A program made the position numbers and the translations under genes. DNA of 64,000 nt from Frederiksenia canicola (lineage in GTDB: Bacteria; Pseudomonadota; Gammaproteobacteria; Enterobacterales; Pasteurellaceae), in assembly GCF_011455495.1 (NCBI RefSeq), contig NZ_CP015029.1, positions 1,922,740 to 1,986,739 of the forward strand. Direction: 5' to 3'. The notes under the pieces were generated by a model. That model was not told the origin of the DNA. It saw only the letters and a list, made by a program, of their open reading frames with translations, and did no database searches. Positions 39,009 to 48,442 of the stretch are shown piece by piece (the first letter of the stretch is position 1; the number at the start of each line of letters is the position of its first letter).

Positions 39009-39614
39009 TTATTTTGCGAATTTATTTTGTAATTCGATTTGCGATTTTTGTAATTCTGCCCCTAAAAGCATCAATTTTTGAGCTTTTTCTTGAATTGCCG
39101 CTTGAGCTTCTGGTGTTGGAGCGGTCATCACTTTCACTGAGTCTGTGATTAAATCGCTTGATAACATTAAGCTTTCTTTAGTTTTTGCTTTAAATGCATT
39201 CACTTCTTGGTTTTTGATTTCAAGTGAATCTAAGCTTTTTAGGACTTCATCTACTTTGCCTTTGAATGCCTTGAAGGCTTCTTCTACTTTCGCTTTATCT
39301 TGTGATGCCACACTTTGTTGAAGTTCAGCTTGTGCCTGAGCTAGCATCACTTCTTGAGATTGGTTCCACTCAAGTAATTTTTTGAAATCTTCCACGCCTT
39401 GTGCATCCGCAGACATATCTGCTTTCGCCTCTTCTGCTTTTGGTGTTTCTGTTACCGTTGCTGCTGGAGCTGGTGTCGCTTCAGGTTTCGGTGCTTCCAT
39501 TGTTTGCTTGGTTTCTTGTTTTGCTGGCTCGGCGGCTTTATCTGCTGGTTTGTCGCAAGCGGTTAAGAAAAGAGCAAAAAGTGCTGCCGCACTGATTTTA
39601 GTAAATTTAGTCAT
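39009..39614 (-). CDS. Putative lipoprotein with Lys/Ala/Glu-rich linker
   Basis: 201-residue predicted lipoprotein; no family recognised. The signal peptide ends ALFLTACDKP, with the lipidated Cys at residue 20. Residues about 22-65 are a low-complexity Ala/Pro/Glu/Lys tether (KPEATPAPAATVTETPKAEE), then about 70-200 are predicted long helices, rich in Gln and Lys. Asp after the Cys is the usual inner-membrane retention signal in enterobacteria, though Pasteurellaceae may differ. An uptake signal encodes the LTAC of its lipobox. Single-gene unit. Confidence 0.75.
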   Translation of the reverse strand: MTKFTKISAAALFALFLTACDKPADKAAEPAKQETKQTMEAPKPEATPAPAATVTETPKAEEAKADMSADAQGVEDFKKLLEWNQSQEVMLAQAQAELQQSVASQDKAKVEEAFKAFKGKVDEVLKSLDSLEIKNQEVNAFKAKTKESLMLSSDLITDSVKVMTAPTPEAQAAIQEKAQKLMLLGAELQKSQIELQNKFAK

Positions 39615-39741
39615 TTAAGAATCCTCAAATATAAAGAAAAACTGCTTAAAAAAGCAGGCTAATTTGCTCGCTGATAGACAGGTAAAATTCCTATTCGTTC
39701 AACGACTTTCACTAAACAGGCACCAACTGAATAAAAAACAA

Positions 39742-40926
39742 TCAGAAATGTAATGTCTGTTCAATAAAAAACTTTTTCGCGAGGGCATTTTGATTCGTGA
39801 GTGATAACCCCACGCCACGCACGAACTTTTTGAGTGGGTTATCGCCATGAAAGAGTTCTTTTAACCCTTTCATTGCCGCTAACACTTTAATTGCTTCTGT
39901 CTTACGTTTCCGCTCAAAATAGCGTAAATGGCGTTGCTCACCAATATCATGACCTTGTGCTAAATGGTGTTTTAGCTCACTCGCCAGTGTCATGGCATCT
40001 GCAAATCCTAAATTGACACCAAGTCCCGCCAAAGGGTGAATAGTATGTGCTGCATCTCCCACTAATGCAATACGCGGTTTGACAAAATCACGTGCGTAAC
40101 GTGCAACAAGCGGGTAGATCTGACGAGAACTTTGCAACTCACATAAACCTAGCTGGTTATCAAATGCAATCGTTACTGCTTGGTTGAATAATGTTTCATC
40201 CATCGTTTGCAGAGCTTGAGCCTGCTCTGGCGGCAAAGACCAAACAATTGAACAGAGATGCTGGTCTGCCATTGGTAAAAATGCCAATATGCTGTCTGGC
40301 GAAAAAATCTGACGAGCGGTTTTTTCATGGGGCTCTACGGTTTTGACATTACACACTAATGCCGTATGTTGATAATCTTGGCTGATAAGTGGCATATGAC
40401 TCTGCGTTCTTACCCAAGAATTCGCTCCGTCAGCCCCAACCACTAATTTAGTCGAAAGCATTTCACCTGATTCAAGGGTTAAAAACGCCCCTGTTTCGCT
40501 AACGCCTAACGTTTTAGGGCTATCTTGCAATAATTCCACATTCGCTTGCTGGCTGACCGTTTCCCAAAGGGCGGTTTGAATGCGATCGTTTTCAACAATC
40601 ACACCAAGTTGCTCCAATCCCAATTGCTTAATCAGTGGATCATGATTATCAAAATGAATTTTAGCAAAACTGTCCTTTTCACAAACTGCCATTTGAGTGT
40701 AAGGTGAGAGACGTTCAGCTGCAATCTTTTGCCAAGAACCGACCGCTTGTAGCATCTGCTGGCTGGCAAAATTAATCGCACTGACACGATGAGAAAAGGC
40801 ATCATCAAGTGGCTTGGGCGGATGTTTTTCCAGCATTTTAATTTGGCAGTTAGCATCCGCTAATAATGCTGCCAAAGCCAAACCAACCATACCACCACCC
40901 ACAATGACAAGATCTGCATGTTTCAT
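39742..40926 (-). CDS. ubiI: Ubiquinone biosynthesis FAD monooxygenase (UbiI/VisC)
   Basis: FAD-dependent aromatic hydroxylase acting on the quinone ring (C5 in E. coli UbiI). 394 residues: FAD dinucleotide motif VIVGGGMVGLALAALL at 6-21, GADGANSWVR near 170, and the second FAD block ALVGDAAHTIHPLAGLGVNLGF near 290-311. Similarity to E. coli VisC/UbiI runs over the whole length, including FAFLP-type ILAFLPMADQHLCSIVWSL, so it is preferred over UbiH or UbiF. 15 bases after rapZ, probably cotranscribed. Confidence 0.9.
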   Translation of the reverse strand: MKHADLVIVGGGMVGLALAALLADANCQIKMLEKHPPKPLDDAFSHRVSAINFASQQMLQAVGSWQKIAAERLSPYTQMAVCEKDSFAKIHFDNHDPLIKQLGLEQLGVIVENDRIQTALWETVSQQANVELLQDSPKTLGVSETGAFLTLESGEMLSTKLVVGADGANSWVRTQSHMPLISQDYQHTALVCNVKTVEPHEKTARQIFSPDSILAFLPMADQHLCSIVWSLPPEQAQALQTMDETLFNQAVTIAFDNQLGLCELQSSRQIYPLVARYARDFVKPRIALVGDAAHTIHPLAGLGVNLGFADAMTLASELKHHLAQGHDIGEQRHLRYFERKRKTEAIKVLAAMKGLKELFHGDNPLKKFVRGVGLSLTNQNALAKKFFIEQTLHF

Positions 40927-40941
40927 TCATTTATCCTTTCA

Positions 40942-41802
40942 TTACGCTTTTTTATGGTGCTTTTCTAGACTGCGATGGCGAACTTTCACTTTTTTATTAC
41001 GGCTTGCAAAATATTGAGCGAGCTGTTCCGCAATGAAGACGGAACGATGTTTACCACCCGTACAGCCAATCGCAATAGTGAGATAACTGCGATTATTTTT
41101 CTCGAGAAGTGGCAACCACATATCTAAATAATTGCGAGTTTGATAAATGAAATTATGCACTTCTGTTTGCCGTTCTAAAAAATCAATCACGGGCTGTTCA
41201 AGCCCAGTCATTGGACGTAATTCGGGATTCCAATGGGGATTTGGCAAAAAGCGAACATCAAACACATAATCAGCATCTGGTGGCAATCCATATTTAAACC
41301 CAAAAGATTCAACCACAATTTGCAACTCTTTTTCTGCGGACCCACGCAATAACTCGCGTAAGTTTTCCGCAAGTTCATGGGCTGAAAGATAGGTGGTATC
41401 AATCACGTAGTTGGCTTGTTGGATAAGCGGATCAAGAAGTTTGCTTTCAAGATCGATAGCCGCTTCCAGAGAAAGATCGTGATTTGAGAGTGGATGTAAG
41501 CGGCGAGAATCGCTATAACGACGGATCAATGTTTTACGTCCGCAATCTAAGAAAATCAGTTTTGTTTGAATAGAGTCAGGTAGCTGATTCAAAACGCTTT
41601 CCAATAATGTGGGATCATCCGGTAAATTTCGCACATCAAGGCTGACTACCGTCGCTTGATCTGATTTAGAAAAGTATTCCGCTAACTGGGGAATCAACGC
41701 TAACGGAATATTATCCACACAATAGTAGCCCACATCTTCTAATGCACGCAAAGCAACTGACTTACCTGCACCAGAACGTCCACTAATAATCACTAATTCC
41801 AT
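40942..41802 (-). CDS. rapZ: RNase adapter protein RapZ
   Basis: In E. coli RapZ binds the sRNA GlmZ and directs its cleavage by RNase E, tuning glucosamine-6-phosphate synthesis. 286 residues: Walker [17 protein letters not shown] at 6-21, Walker B-like [10 protein letters not shown] near 52, and the conserved C-terminal [14 protein letters not shown] near 253. It overlaps the ptsN stop by one base (TAATG). GlmY/GlmZ were not found here. Confidence 0.95.
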   Translation of the reverse strand: MELVIISGRSGAGKSVALRALEDVGYYCVDNIPLALIPQLAEYFSKSDQATVVSLDVRNLPDDPTLLESVLNQLPDSIQTKLIFLDCGRKTLIRRYSDSRRLHPLSNHDLSLEAAIDLESKLLDPLIQQANYVIDTTYLSAHELAENLRELLRGSAEKELQIVVESFGFKYGLPPDADYVFDVRFLPNPHWNPELRPMTGLEQPVIDFLERQTEVHNFIYQTRNYLDMWLPLLEKNNRSYLTIAIGCTGGKHRSVFIAEQLAQYFASRNKKVKVRHRSLEKHHKKA

Positions 41803-42323
41803 TATGACTCCTGACTCTGTTCTGAATGCTGATCAGCATAGCTCAAAATTTGCCAAATATCTTCTGCATTTTCTGCTGATCGGAGATGCTTCAATAATGT
41901 TTTATCACTTAAACGCTCAGCTAAATCCACCAAACAGCCTTTTAACTCACTGCACACTTGTTCAGGAAACAAAATAGCGTAAATCAAATCCACTTCTTTG
42001 TGATCATCGGCTTCAAAATCAATCGGATTATCTAATTGCAAAAAGACGGCTATCGGCTTTTCAATTCGGACATCTGGATGATAGGGCAATTTTGCATGCG
42101 GTAAGGCGATGCCGTTATTAAGTGCGGTTGTGCCTAACTTTTCTCGTTGAAAGAGATGGCTAAAACAAGCGACAGAGCAGATTTGTTGCTCAGACTCGCA
42201 TTCAATCTGTTGATTGAGTGAATCCGCAACCATTTTACCAATTAGCTCTAAGGCACGTTTCTTACTTGAGGCAAATACACCTGTATGAATATTTTCAGGC
42301 TGTAAAAATTCGGTGAGTTTCAT
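41802..42323 (-). CDS. ptsN: PTS EIIA-Ntr regulatory protein
   Basis: EIIA domain of the regulatory nitrogen PTS. The ATG at 42323 (173 residues including few changes at the N-terminus; [17 protein letters not shown]) is better than the TTG at 42338, which lies in an uptake-signal sequence. The phosphorylated His is in [12 protein letters not shown] (His 76). In enterobacteria this gene follows rpoN-hpf; here it comes straight after lptB. Confidence 0.93.
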   Translation of the reverse strand: MKLTEFLQPENIHTGVFASSKKRALELIGKMVADSLNQQIECESEQQICSVACFSHLFQREKLGTTALNNGIALPHAKLPYHPDVRIEKPIAVFLQLDNPIDFEADDHKEVDLIYAILFPEQVCSELKGCLVDLAERLSDKTLLKHLRSAENAEDIWQILSYADQHSEQSQES

Positions 42324-42334
42324 AATGTTGCTAA

Positions 42335-42392
42335 ACAAGCGGCCACTTCCTAAGAAAAATTTGCAAATTTCTGCAAGGAACTCACCGCTTGC
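42335..42392. repeat. Inverted uptake-signal pair between lptB and ptsN
   Basis: ACAAGCGGCCACTTCC (one base off the core) and GGAACTCACCGCTTGC face each other around AAATTTGCAAATTT. The stem could weaken read-through from lptB into ptsN. Confidence 0.7.
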
Positions 42393-42395
42393 TAA

Positions 42396-43121
42396 TTAAA
42401 GTTTAAATTGATCGCCTAAATAGACACGTTTTACATCTGGATTTTCAAGTACGTCTTCTGGTGAGCCGCTTGCGATCATCTGTCCGCTACCAACAATATA
42501 CGCTCGCTCACACACATCTAACGTTTCTCGCACATTGTGATCGGTAATCAAGACACCTAAGCCCCGTTCTTTTAAATTGACGATGATCTTTTTAATGTCT
42601 ATCACCGAAATAGGATCGACGCCTGCAAAAGGTTCATCCAAGAGAATAAATTTCGGGTTTGCCGCCAATGCTCGTGCAATTTCAACACGGCGACGTTCGC
42701 CTCCAGATAAGGACTGCCCAAGGCTATTACGAATATGTTCAATGTGAAATTCTGAAATCAATTCATTAGCACGATCTTTGCGTTGCTGTTCGTTCAAATC
42801 TTTACGAATCTGCAACACCGCCATCAGATTATCGTAAACACTTAAACGACGGAAAATTGATGCTTCTTGTGGCAAGTAACCAATACCTTGTTTAGCTCGA
42901 TCGTGCATTGGTAGTACACTGATATCGTGGTCATCGATCCGAATTTTGCCATGATCGTGGCGAACTAAACCGACAACCATATAGAAAGTCGTGGTTTTCC
43001 CTGCACCATTTGGACCAAGCAAACCAACGATTTCGCCTGATTTCACATTCAGACTAACATCTTTGACTACTTGACGATTTTTATAACTTTTCGCTAAATG
43101 TTCTGCATAAAGAATTGGCAT
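42396..43121 (-). CDS. lptB: LPS export ABC transporter ATPase LptB
   Basis: ATPase of the LptB2FGC machine that extracts LPS/LOS from the inner membrane. ATG at 43121 ([14 protein letters not shown]) aligns with E. coli LptB, and AGG lies about 7 bases before it; the ATG at 43127 is also possible. 241 residues: Walker [15 protein letters not shown] near 37, Q-loop in [11 protein letters not shown] near 85, signature [11 protein letters not shown] near 139, Walker [14 protein letters not shown] near 160, switch His in ITDHNVRE near 195. Downstream of lptA. Confidence 0.95.
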   Translation of the reverse strand: MPILYAEHLAKSYKNRQVVKDVSLNVKSGEIVGLLGPNGAGKTTTFYMVVGLVRHDHGKIRIDDHDISVLPMHDRAKQGIGYLPQEASIFRRLSVYDNLMAVLQIRKDLNEQQRKDRANELISEFHIEHIRNSLGQSLSGGERRRVEIARALAANPKFILLDEPFAGVDPISVIDIKKIIVNLKERGLGVLITDHNVRETLDVCERAYIVGSGQMIASGSPEDVLENPDVKRVYLGDQFKL

Positions 43122-43129
43122 TACCATAC

Positions 43130-43639
43130 CTATTTTTTCGGTTTACTTTCTTGTAATTGGGTTGGAATTAAGACAGTTTTTACTCTGCCCTGTGTGCTAC
43201 TTGTTGCTTTAAGCTGTTGTTTTTTAACGTCATAAGTAATTTTATCGGCCTTAACAAAACTATCTATCTGCTTTAACTCAGCCTTTCCAGTCAGCGTGAG
43301 AAATTCTTGATTAAGATCGTAAGACACGCTGTTTGCCTTTCCATCTACTGGCTTTCCACTATCTAGAGTCTGTTGAAAAGTCACGGGCGAGCCACTCGCT
43401 TCGATTTTTTCCTTTTTCCCTTCTTGGCGAGTGATAGTCACATTAGCCGCTTGGATTTTGATAGAACCTTGGGTAATCAACACATTGTCAGTTAAAACGA
43501 CAATATTTTTTTCCAAATCTAATGATTGGCTACCTGATGAAATATCAATCGGCTGATCCGTATCACCTTTTAACGCATACACAGATACACTCATTGAGCA
43601 TAACGCAGTGAGCAGTAATACGTTTTTCACAAATTTCAT
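43130..43639 (-). CDS. lptA: LPS-transport periplasmic protein LptA
   Basis: Forms the periplasmic bridge that carries LPS from LptC to LptD. The ATG at 43639 follows AAGGA and gives 169 residues with a signal peptide ([22 protein letters not shown]). The OstA beta-jellyroll domain has [22 protein letters not shown] near 30 and [16 protein letters not shown] near 130. It starts 11 bases after lptC. Confidence 0.94.
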   Translation of the reverse strand: MKFVKNVLLLTALCSMSVSVYALKGDTDQPIDISSGSQSLDLEKNIVVLTDNVLITQGSIKIQAANVTITRQEGKKEKIEASGSPVTFQQTLDSGKPVDGKANSVSYDLNQEFLTLTGKAELKQIDSFVKADKITYDVKKQQLKATSSTQGRVKTVLIPTQLQESKPKK

Positions 43640-43649
43640 TGTATGTTCC

Positions 43650-44264
43650 TTATTGTGCAGCATTGCTTGATGGCTCAGCTTGTTTCTTGGTTTTTTGAAT
43701 AATGGTTGGTTCAAGATATGTTTTGACATCTTTCGTCAAGGTGGCAACTTGCTTTTTCAAATTGCCCGTTAAACCTGTGCCTGTTGTCGTAAATCCCATT
43801 CCTTGAGATTTTACAACGCTATCACTTGAAATATCATAAGTTGCTAAATTAATCGACAATTCTTCTGTTTCAATGAAACTTAAACGAGAGTTGGGTTCTA
43901 CATTTTCGATTCTGACATTGCCTTTTAAATGCAACATTTTGTCTTTGGTAATTTCAGCAATATCTGCAGTAACTTGCCACTGTTTTAATTGCTTTTCGGT
44001 ATCAAATAAATCGAGCAAAGGCTTTAAAAATTCTGTTCGTTCCGTAGTTTCAAAACGTTTTATTTCTTGTGCTTTTGCAAAATATTGCGGCTTACCTTTT
44101 AGGTCATAGACCATTGTCGAAATTTGCTGTCCAACGTACTCTGGCGAACCTTCACGTTTAATCAAATCCGCTAAATCATGATTCTCTTTATGTTGTTGAC
44201 TGAAATACCAGCCACCTAAAATAGCGGCAATCACCAACAAAATGATGGTTAAACGAATGTTCAT
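43650..44264 (-). CDS. lptC: LPS export protein LptC
   Basis: Bitopic inner-membrane protein of the Lpt bridge. 204 residues with one N-terminal membrane anchor (about 5-22, IILLVIAAILGGWYFS) and a periplasmic LptC jellyroll (VYDLKGKPQYFAKAQEIKRFE, LHLKGNVRIEN). First of lptC-lptA-lptB-ptsN-rapZ-ubiI. kdsC, usually upstream, is absent. Residues past 180 form a Lys/Gln-rich tail. Confidence 0.92.
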   Translation of the reverse strand: MNIRLTIILLVIAAILGGWYFSQQHKENHDLADLIKREGSPEYVGQQISTMVYDLKGKPQYFAKAQEIKRFETTERTEFLKPLLDLFDTEKQLKQWQVTADIAEITKDKMLHLKGNVRIENVEPNSRLSFIETEELSINLATYDISSDSVVKSQGMGFTTTGTGLTGNLKKQVATLTKDVKTYLEPTIIQKTKKQAEPSSNAAQ

Positions 44265-44358
44265 TTTTTCTCTACTTTATTCAAATTTAACGCTGAATTC
44301 TAGCACAGTTTTTAATGCGAATATAGAACAGCTACCGACAAAAAAGTTTTGTAAAAAG

Positions 44359-44389
44359 CGAAAACCCTAAGGGTACCTTAGGGTTTTCG
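44359..44389. terminator. Terminator after the downstream potD
   Basis: CGAAAACCCTAAGG (44359-44372), loop GTA, CCTTAGGGTTTTCG (44376-44389). On the minus strand a CTTTTTAC run follows. Confidence 0.9.
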
Positions 44390-44428
44390 AGTTGCAAAAT
44401 ATTACCCGTAACGGACCGCTTGTAGAGA

Positions 44429-45469
44429 CTATTTTGCAGCTTTGAGTTCTTGATAATATTTCTCGTAGATCTCAACAGCATCACCAACATCGACTTGCCA
44501 TACGCTACGTTCAATGACATCAGGTGTTAAGAACACAGCAGGATCTTCCGTTAATTCTTTGGGTAGCAATTTCAATGCTTCTTTGTTTGAAGTTGGATAA
44601 CCAATTGCTTCTGTGAGCTTAGCGGCAACAGGGGCTGACAACATATAGTTGATCAACTTATACGCCCCTTCTGGGTTTTTCGCCGTGGCTGGAATCGCTA
44701 AGTTGTCTATCCATAACGTTGTACCTTCTTTTGGATAGATCATCCCAATTTTCGCCCCTTCGTTTTTGGCAATTCGCACCGAACCATTCCACAGCAAACC
44801 GACTTCTGTTTCGCCTGAAATAAATGAGCTCGCTGGGTTGTCTGAGTTAAACGATAAAACATTTGGACGCAATTTGAGTAACTCTTGATAAGCGGCTTTC
44901 AACACTTCAGGATCTTGTGTGTTTGGATCTTGACCCATTTTGAGTAAGGCGATATTAAACGGTTCACGTGGGTCGTCTAAAATCTGTACTTTGTCCTTAA
45001 ATTCAGGTTTCCATAAGTCCGCCCACGATTGCAAATTCGCTGGGTTTTGCGTTTCACTATTATACGCCAAACCCGTTGCGCCAAATAATTGCGGAATGGA
45101 GAATTTATTGCCCCTGTCGAACGGGCGATCCAACATTTGCGGGTCAAGCTCTGCCAAAACAGGAAGTTTGGAATGATCTAACTCTTTTAACATCCCTTCA
45201 CGAGCCATTTTTGACACATAGTAGCTAGTTGGAGCTACGATATCGTAGCTACTGTCTTTACCCATTGTTTTCAGTTTGGCATACATCGTTTCGTTCGACT
45301 CCATACTAGAAACCATCACTTTAATGCCCGTTTGTTTGGTAAATTCTTCCAGTAAGCCTTCTGGCACATATTCTGTCCAAGTATAAAGATAGACGGTGTT
45401 ATCGTCCGCTTTCACATTCGCCGTGGCAAACATTACAATACCAGCTAAAAGAGCCGCCCATTTTTTCAT
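44429..45469 (-). CDS. potD: Spermidine/putrescine-binding protein PotD, copy 2
   Basis: Periplasmic binding protein of a polyamine ABC importer. 346 residues with a signal peptide (MKKWAALLAGIVMFATANVKA). Conserved polyamine-binding features: YLYTWTEYVPEGLLEEF at about 27-43, SNETMYAKLK near 58, SYDIVAPTSYYVSKM near 74, LLWNGSVRIAK near 225 and WIDNLAIPATAKNPEGA near 253. It follows a paralogous potD in the same orientation; no potABC genes are in the window. Confidence 0.92.
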   Translation of the reverse strand: MKKWAALLAGIVMFATANVKADDNTVYLYTWTEYVPEGLLEEFTKQTGIKVMVSSMESNETMYAKLKTMGKDSSYDIVAPTSYYVSKMAREGMLKELDHSKLPVLAELDPQMLDRPFDRGNKFSIPQLFGATGLAYNSETQNPANLQSWADLWKPEFKDKVQILDDPREPFNIALLKMGQDPNTQDPEVLKAAYQELLKLRPNVLSFNSDNPASSFISGETEVGLLWNGSVRIAKNEGAKIGMIYPKEGTTLWIDNLAIPATAKNPEGAYKLINYMLSAPVAAKLTEAIGYPTSNKEALKLLPKELTEDPAVFLTPDVIERSVWQVDVGDAVEIYEKYYQELKAAK

Positions 45470-45502
45470 AAAGTTCTCCTGATTGTAGGATTTAAGTATA
45501 AA

Positions 45503-45531
45503 AAAACCCTTGAGCCTTGCCCAAGGGTTTT
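45503..45531. terminator. Terminator between the two potD genes
   Basis: AAAACCCTTG (45503-45512), 9-base loop, CAAGGGTTTT (45522-45531); on the minus strand it ends in a T-run. It sits between copy 1 and copy 2, so the second copy probably has its own promoter or depends on read-through. Confidence 0.8.
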
Positions 45532-45550
45532 AACGTTGTTCGTTAAAGGC

Positions 45551-46591
45551 TTATTTTGCCGCTTTTAACTCTTGATAATATTTTTCGTAAAGTTCGATTG
45601 CATCACCGACATCATCTTGCCAGTGGCTTTTTTGTAGCACTTCAGAAGTTGGGTAAATCGCAGGATCTTCTGTGATCTCTTTCGGAAGATTCGGTAAAGA
45701 ATTCACATTCGATGTTGGATAACCAATCTCTAATGTTAATTTCTCAGAAACAGGGGCACTTAATAAATAGTTAATTAATTTGTGCGCAGCTTCTGGATTT
45801 TTCGCATTCGATGGAATTGCAAGGTTATCTACCCATAAAACTGGGCCTTCTTTCGGAAATACCATATCGACTGGAGCTTGCTCTTTTTTTGCAATGCGTA
45901 CTGAGCCATTCCATAATTGACCCACACTTACTTCGCCAGCAATAAATGAATTTGCAGGATTATCTGAGCTGAACGCTAATACGTTTGGACGTAATTTTAA
46001 CAACTCTTCGTAAGCCGCTTTGATTTCTGCTGGATCAGTCGTGTTCGGATTTTTACCTAATTTTAACAATGCAATGTTGAACACTTCTCGAGCATCATCT
46101 AAAAGTTGTACTTTATCTTTAAACTCTGGATTCCATAAATCTGCCCAAGAACTGAACTTGCTACCTTGGTAATCGTTAGTATTGAATGCAATACCTGGTG
46201 CACCTAATAATTGTGGCAGTGAATATTTGTTACCTTTATCGTAAGGTTTATCCAACCAATCTGGGTTAAGTTCTTTAATCACAGGTAATTTGTTGTGATC
46301 AAGTTCCATTAACATTCCTTCACGAGCCATTTTTGAAACGAAATAGTTTGTTGGTGCAATAACATCATATCCACCATCTTTGCCCTGAATCTTTAATTTT
46401 GCATACATTGTTTCATTTGATTCAAGGGTAGAAACTTCAACTTTAATACCAGTTTCTTTGGTAAATTGGTCTAACAAACCTTCAGGCACATATTCAGTCC
46501 AAGTGTAAAGGTGCACAGTTTCATTTGCTGCCATTGTGTTTGCACTGAACATAACCATACCTGACGTTAAAGCCACAGCCCATTTTTTCAT
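45551..46591 (-). CDS. potD: Spermidine/putrescine-binding protein PotD, copy 1
   Basis: Polyamine-binding periplasmic protein, 346 residues, the same length as its neighbour and clearly related along the whole length (signal MKKWAVALTSGMVMFSANTMA; VHLYTWTEYVPEGLLDQF; SNETMYAKLKIQGKDGGYDV; ELYEKYYQELKAAK end). Many substitutions separate the copies, so the duplication is old. The two may differ in affinity or in preference for putrescine and spermidine. Confidence 0.92.
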   Translation of the reverse strand: MKKWAVALTSGMVMFSANTMAANETVHLYTWTEYVPEGLLDQFTKETGIKVEVSTLESNETMYAKLKIQGKDGGYDVIAPTNYFVSKMAREGMLMELDHNKLPVIKELNPDWLDKPYDKGNKYSLPQLLGAPGIAFNTNDYQGSKFSSWADLWNPEFKDKVQLLDDAREVFNIALLKLGKNPNTTDPAEIKAAYEELLKLRPNVLAFSSDNPANSFIAGEVSVGQLWNGSVRIAKKEQAPVDMVFPKEGPVLWVDNLAIPSNAKNPEAAHKLINYLLSAPVSEKLTLEIGYPTSNVNSLPNLPKEITEDPAIYPTSEVLQKSHWQDDVGDAIELYEKYYQELKAAK

Positions 46592-46842
46592 TTAAGTTTT
46601 CTCCAAATAATGAGTAAAAAGAAGCGGTTGGATTACTCCAAAGTTTTACAAGTTCTTCACAAAAAAGAACGGGGGCATTCTAAGCCCCCCCCTACATTTT
46701 GCAAGCCTTTTATTGTAAAAGTGGTGATTTTTTAGGCTATCAAGACGAAAAAATCGACGTATATTTCACTTACAAGCGGTCACTTCAGGCTATTTTTTTG
46801 CAAATTTCTATTTGCAAAACGTTTTAAGGATCTGACCGCTTA
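46592..46842. other. Intergenic region rich in uptake signals
   Basis: Holds the potD copy 1 promoter region and two facing uptake signals (ACAAGCGGTCAC near 46773 and TGACCGCTT near 46835) with two TTTGCAAA elements between them. No gene seen. Confidence 0.6.
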
Positions 46843-48318
46843 TTACATCACCACCACATCAAATTGATCCTGATGATAGTAAGGTTCGATTTTGATTTCG
46901 ACTTTTTTGCCGAGGAAAACTTCCAGCTCAGCAAGTAAGGCGTGAGATTCTTCGTTAATCAGATACTCTGCCACAGAGCGAGAGGCATACACCACATAAC
47001 GCTCGGAACGGTAGAGATGATGCACTCGCACGATTTCCCGCAAAATTTCGTAGCAGACGGTTTCGACCGTTTTGATTGTGCCTCGCCCTTTGCACGATGC
47101 ACAGTCGCAGCACAGCACACGCTCAAGGCTTTCTCGGGTGCGTTTGCGGGTCATTTCCACCAAACCGAGCTGGGTGAAACCGTTTACATTGGTTTTCACT
47201 CGGTCGCCTTTTAACGCTTGTTCGAGCGATTCTAACACGCGTTGGCGATGCTCTTCTTCCTGCATATCAATGAAGTCGATGATGATAATCCCCCCCAAAT
47301 TGCGAAGTTGCAGTTGGTGAGCAATCGCTTGGGTCGCTTCAATGTTGGTGTTGAAAATGGTATGGGCGAGATTGCGATGCCCCACAAATGCCCCTGTATT
47401 GATGTCGATCGTGGTCATCGCTTCTGTCTGTTCGATAATCAAATAACCGCCCGATTTGAGATCGACTCGTTTATCCAAGGCTTTTTGAATGCCGTCTTCA
47501 ACTCGATAAACATCAAACAACGGTTGTGTCCCGCTGTACAGGCTGACGTTATCGGTCAATTCAGGCATAAATTCACTCAAAAATTCTTTGACTTGTTCGT
47601 ACGTCATTTTGGAATCGATCTGAATCGATTTAATGTGCGTACCGACAAAATCTCGCAACACTCGCTGGGCCAGTGCCAGCTCACCATATAGCATTGATTT
47701 TGCAGGATATTTTGCCTTGCGCTCCAATACTTTTCGCCATAAGCGTTTTAAGAATGCCACATCTTGTTGCAAACTTTCTTCACTCACCTCTTCTGCTGCT
47801 GTTCGCACAATAAAGCCACCTAGCTCATCACAATAAGGCTCAACAAGGGATTTCAATCGCTCCCGCTCCGCTTCACTTTCAATCCGTTGCGACACGCCAA
47901 CGTGGCTATTTTCAGGCATAAAAACTAAATAACGAGAAGGCAACGTAATATCGGTAGTGAGCCTTGCCCCCTTTGTACCAAGGGGATCTTTCACCACTTG
48001 TACCACAATATCCTGTCCTTCCCGTACCAGCTCGCTGATATTTTTCACCACGAACTGTTTTTTCTCATTTTCATCGACACATTCCGTATGTGAAACAATA
48101 TCGGACGCATGCAAAAATGCAGCTTTTTCCAAGCCAATATCGACAAATGCCGACTGCATCCCGGGTAACACCCGGGTAATTTTTCCTTTATAAATATTAC
48201 CGACAATCCCCCGCTTCGCTTCTCGCTCAATATGGACTTCTTTCAAAATCCCATTTTCCACCAAAGCGACACGGGTTTCGCTTGGGGTCACATTGACTAA
48301 TAATTCTGCTTGAGCCAT
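46843..48318 (-). CDS. rng: Ribonuclease G
   Basis: Endoribonuclease of the RNase E/G family that matures 16S rRNA 5' ends and degrades mRNA. The ATG at 48318 (MAQAELLVNVTPSETRVA, 491 residues) matches the E. coli start; an ATG at 48330 adds four residues. S1 domain with RGIVGNIYKGKITRVLPGMQ near 35-54, catalytic Asp in MTTIDINTGAFVG near 300 and IIIIDFIDM near 345, zinc-link Cys pair in CASCKGRG near 405. Confidence 0.95.
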   Translation of the reverse strand: MAQAELLVNVTPSETRVALVENGILKEVHIEREAKRGIVGNIYKGKITRVLPGMQSAFVDIGLEKAAFLHASDIVSHTECVDENEKKQFVVKNISELVREGQDIVVQVVKDPLGTKGARLTTDITLPSRYLVFMPENSHVGVSQRIESEAERERLKSLVEPYCDELGGFIVRTAAEEVSEESLQQDVAFLKRLWRKVLERKAKYPAKSMLYGELALAQRVLRDFVGTHIKSIQIDSKMTYEQVKEFLSEFMPELTDNVSLYSGTQPLFDVYRVEDGIQKALDKRVDLKSGGYLIIEQTEAMTTIDINTGAFVGHRNLAHTIFNTNIEATQAIAHQLQLRNLGGIIIIDFIDMQEEEHRQRVLESLEQALKGDRVKTNVNGFTQLGLVEMTRKRTRESLERVLCCDCASCKGRGTIKTVETVCYEILREIVRVHHLYRSERYVVYASRSVAEYLINEESHALLAELEVFLGKKVEIKIEPYYHQDQFDVVVM

Positions 48319-48442
48319 TTTCAATTCCATTGTTTTTCAGCTAGAAATGGCGAAATTCTATCACTAACGTCAATTTCAATGTAAGAAAAACCTAAATTTA
48401 CCGACTTTAATAAGGATTTTTTTGATTTTGATAGGATATTGT

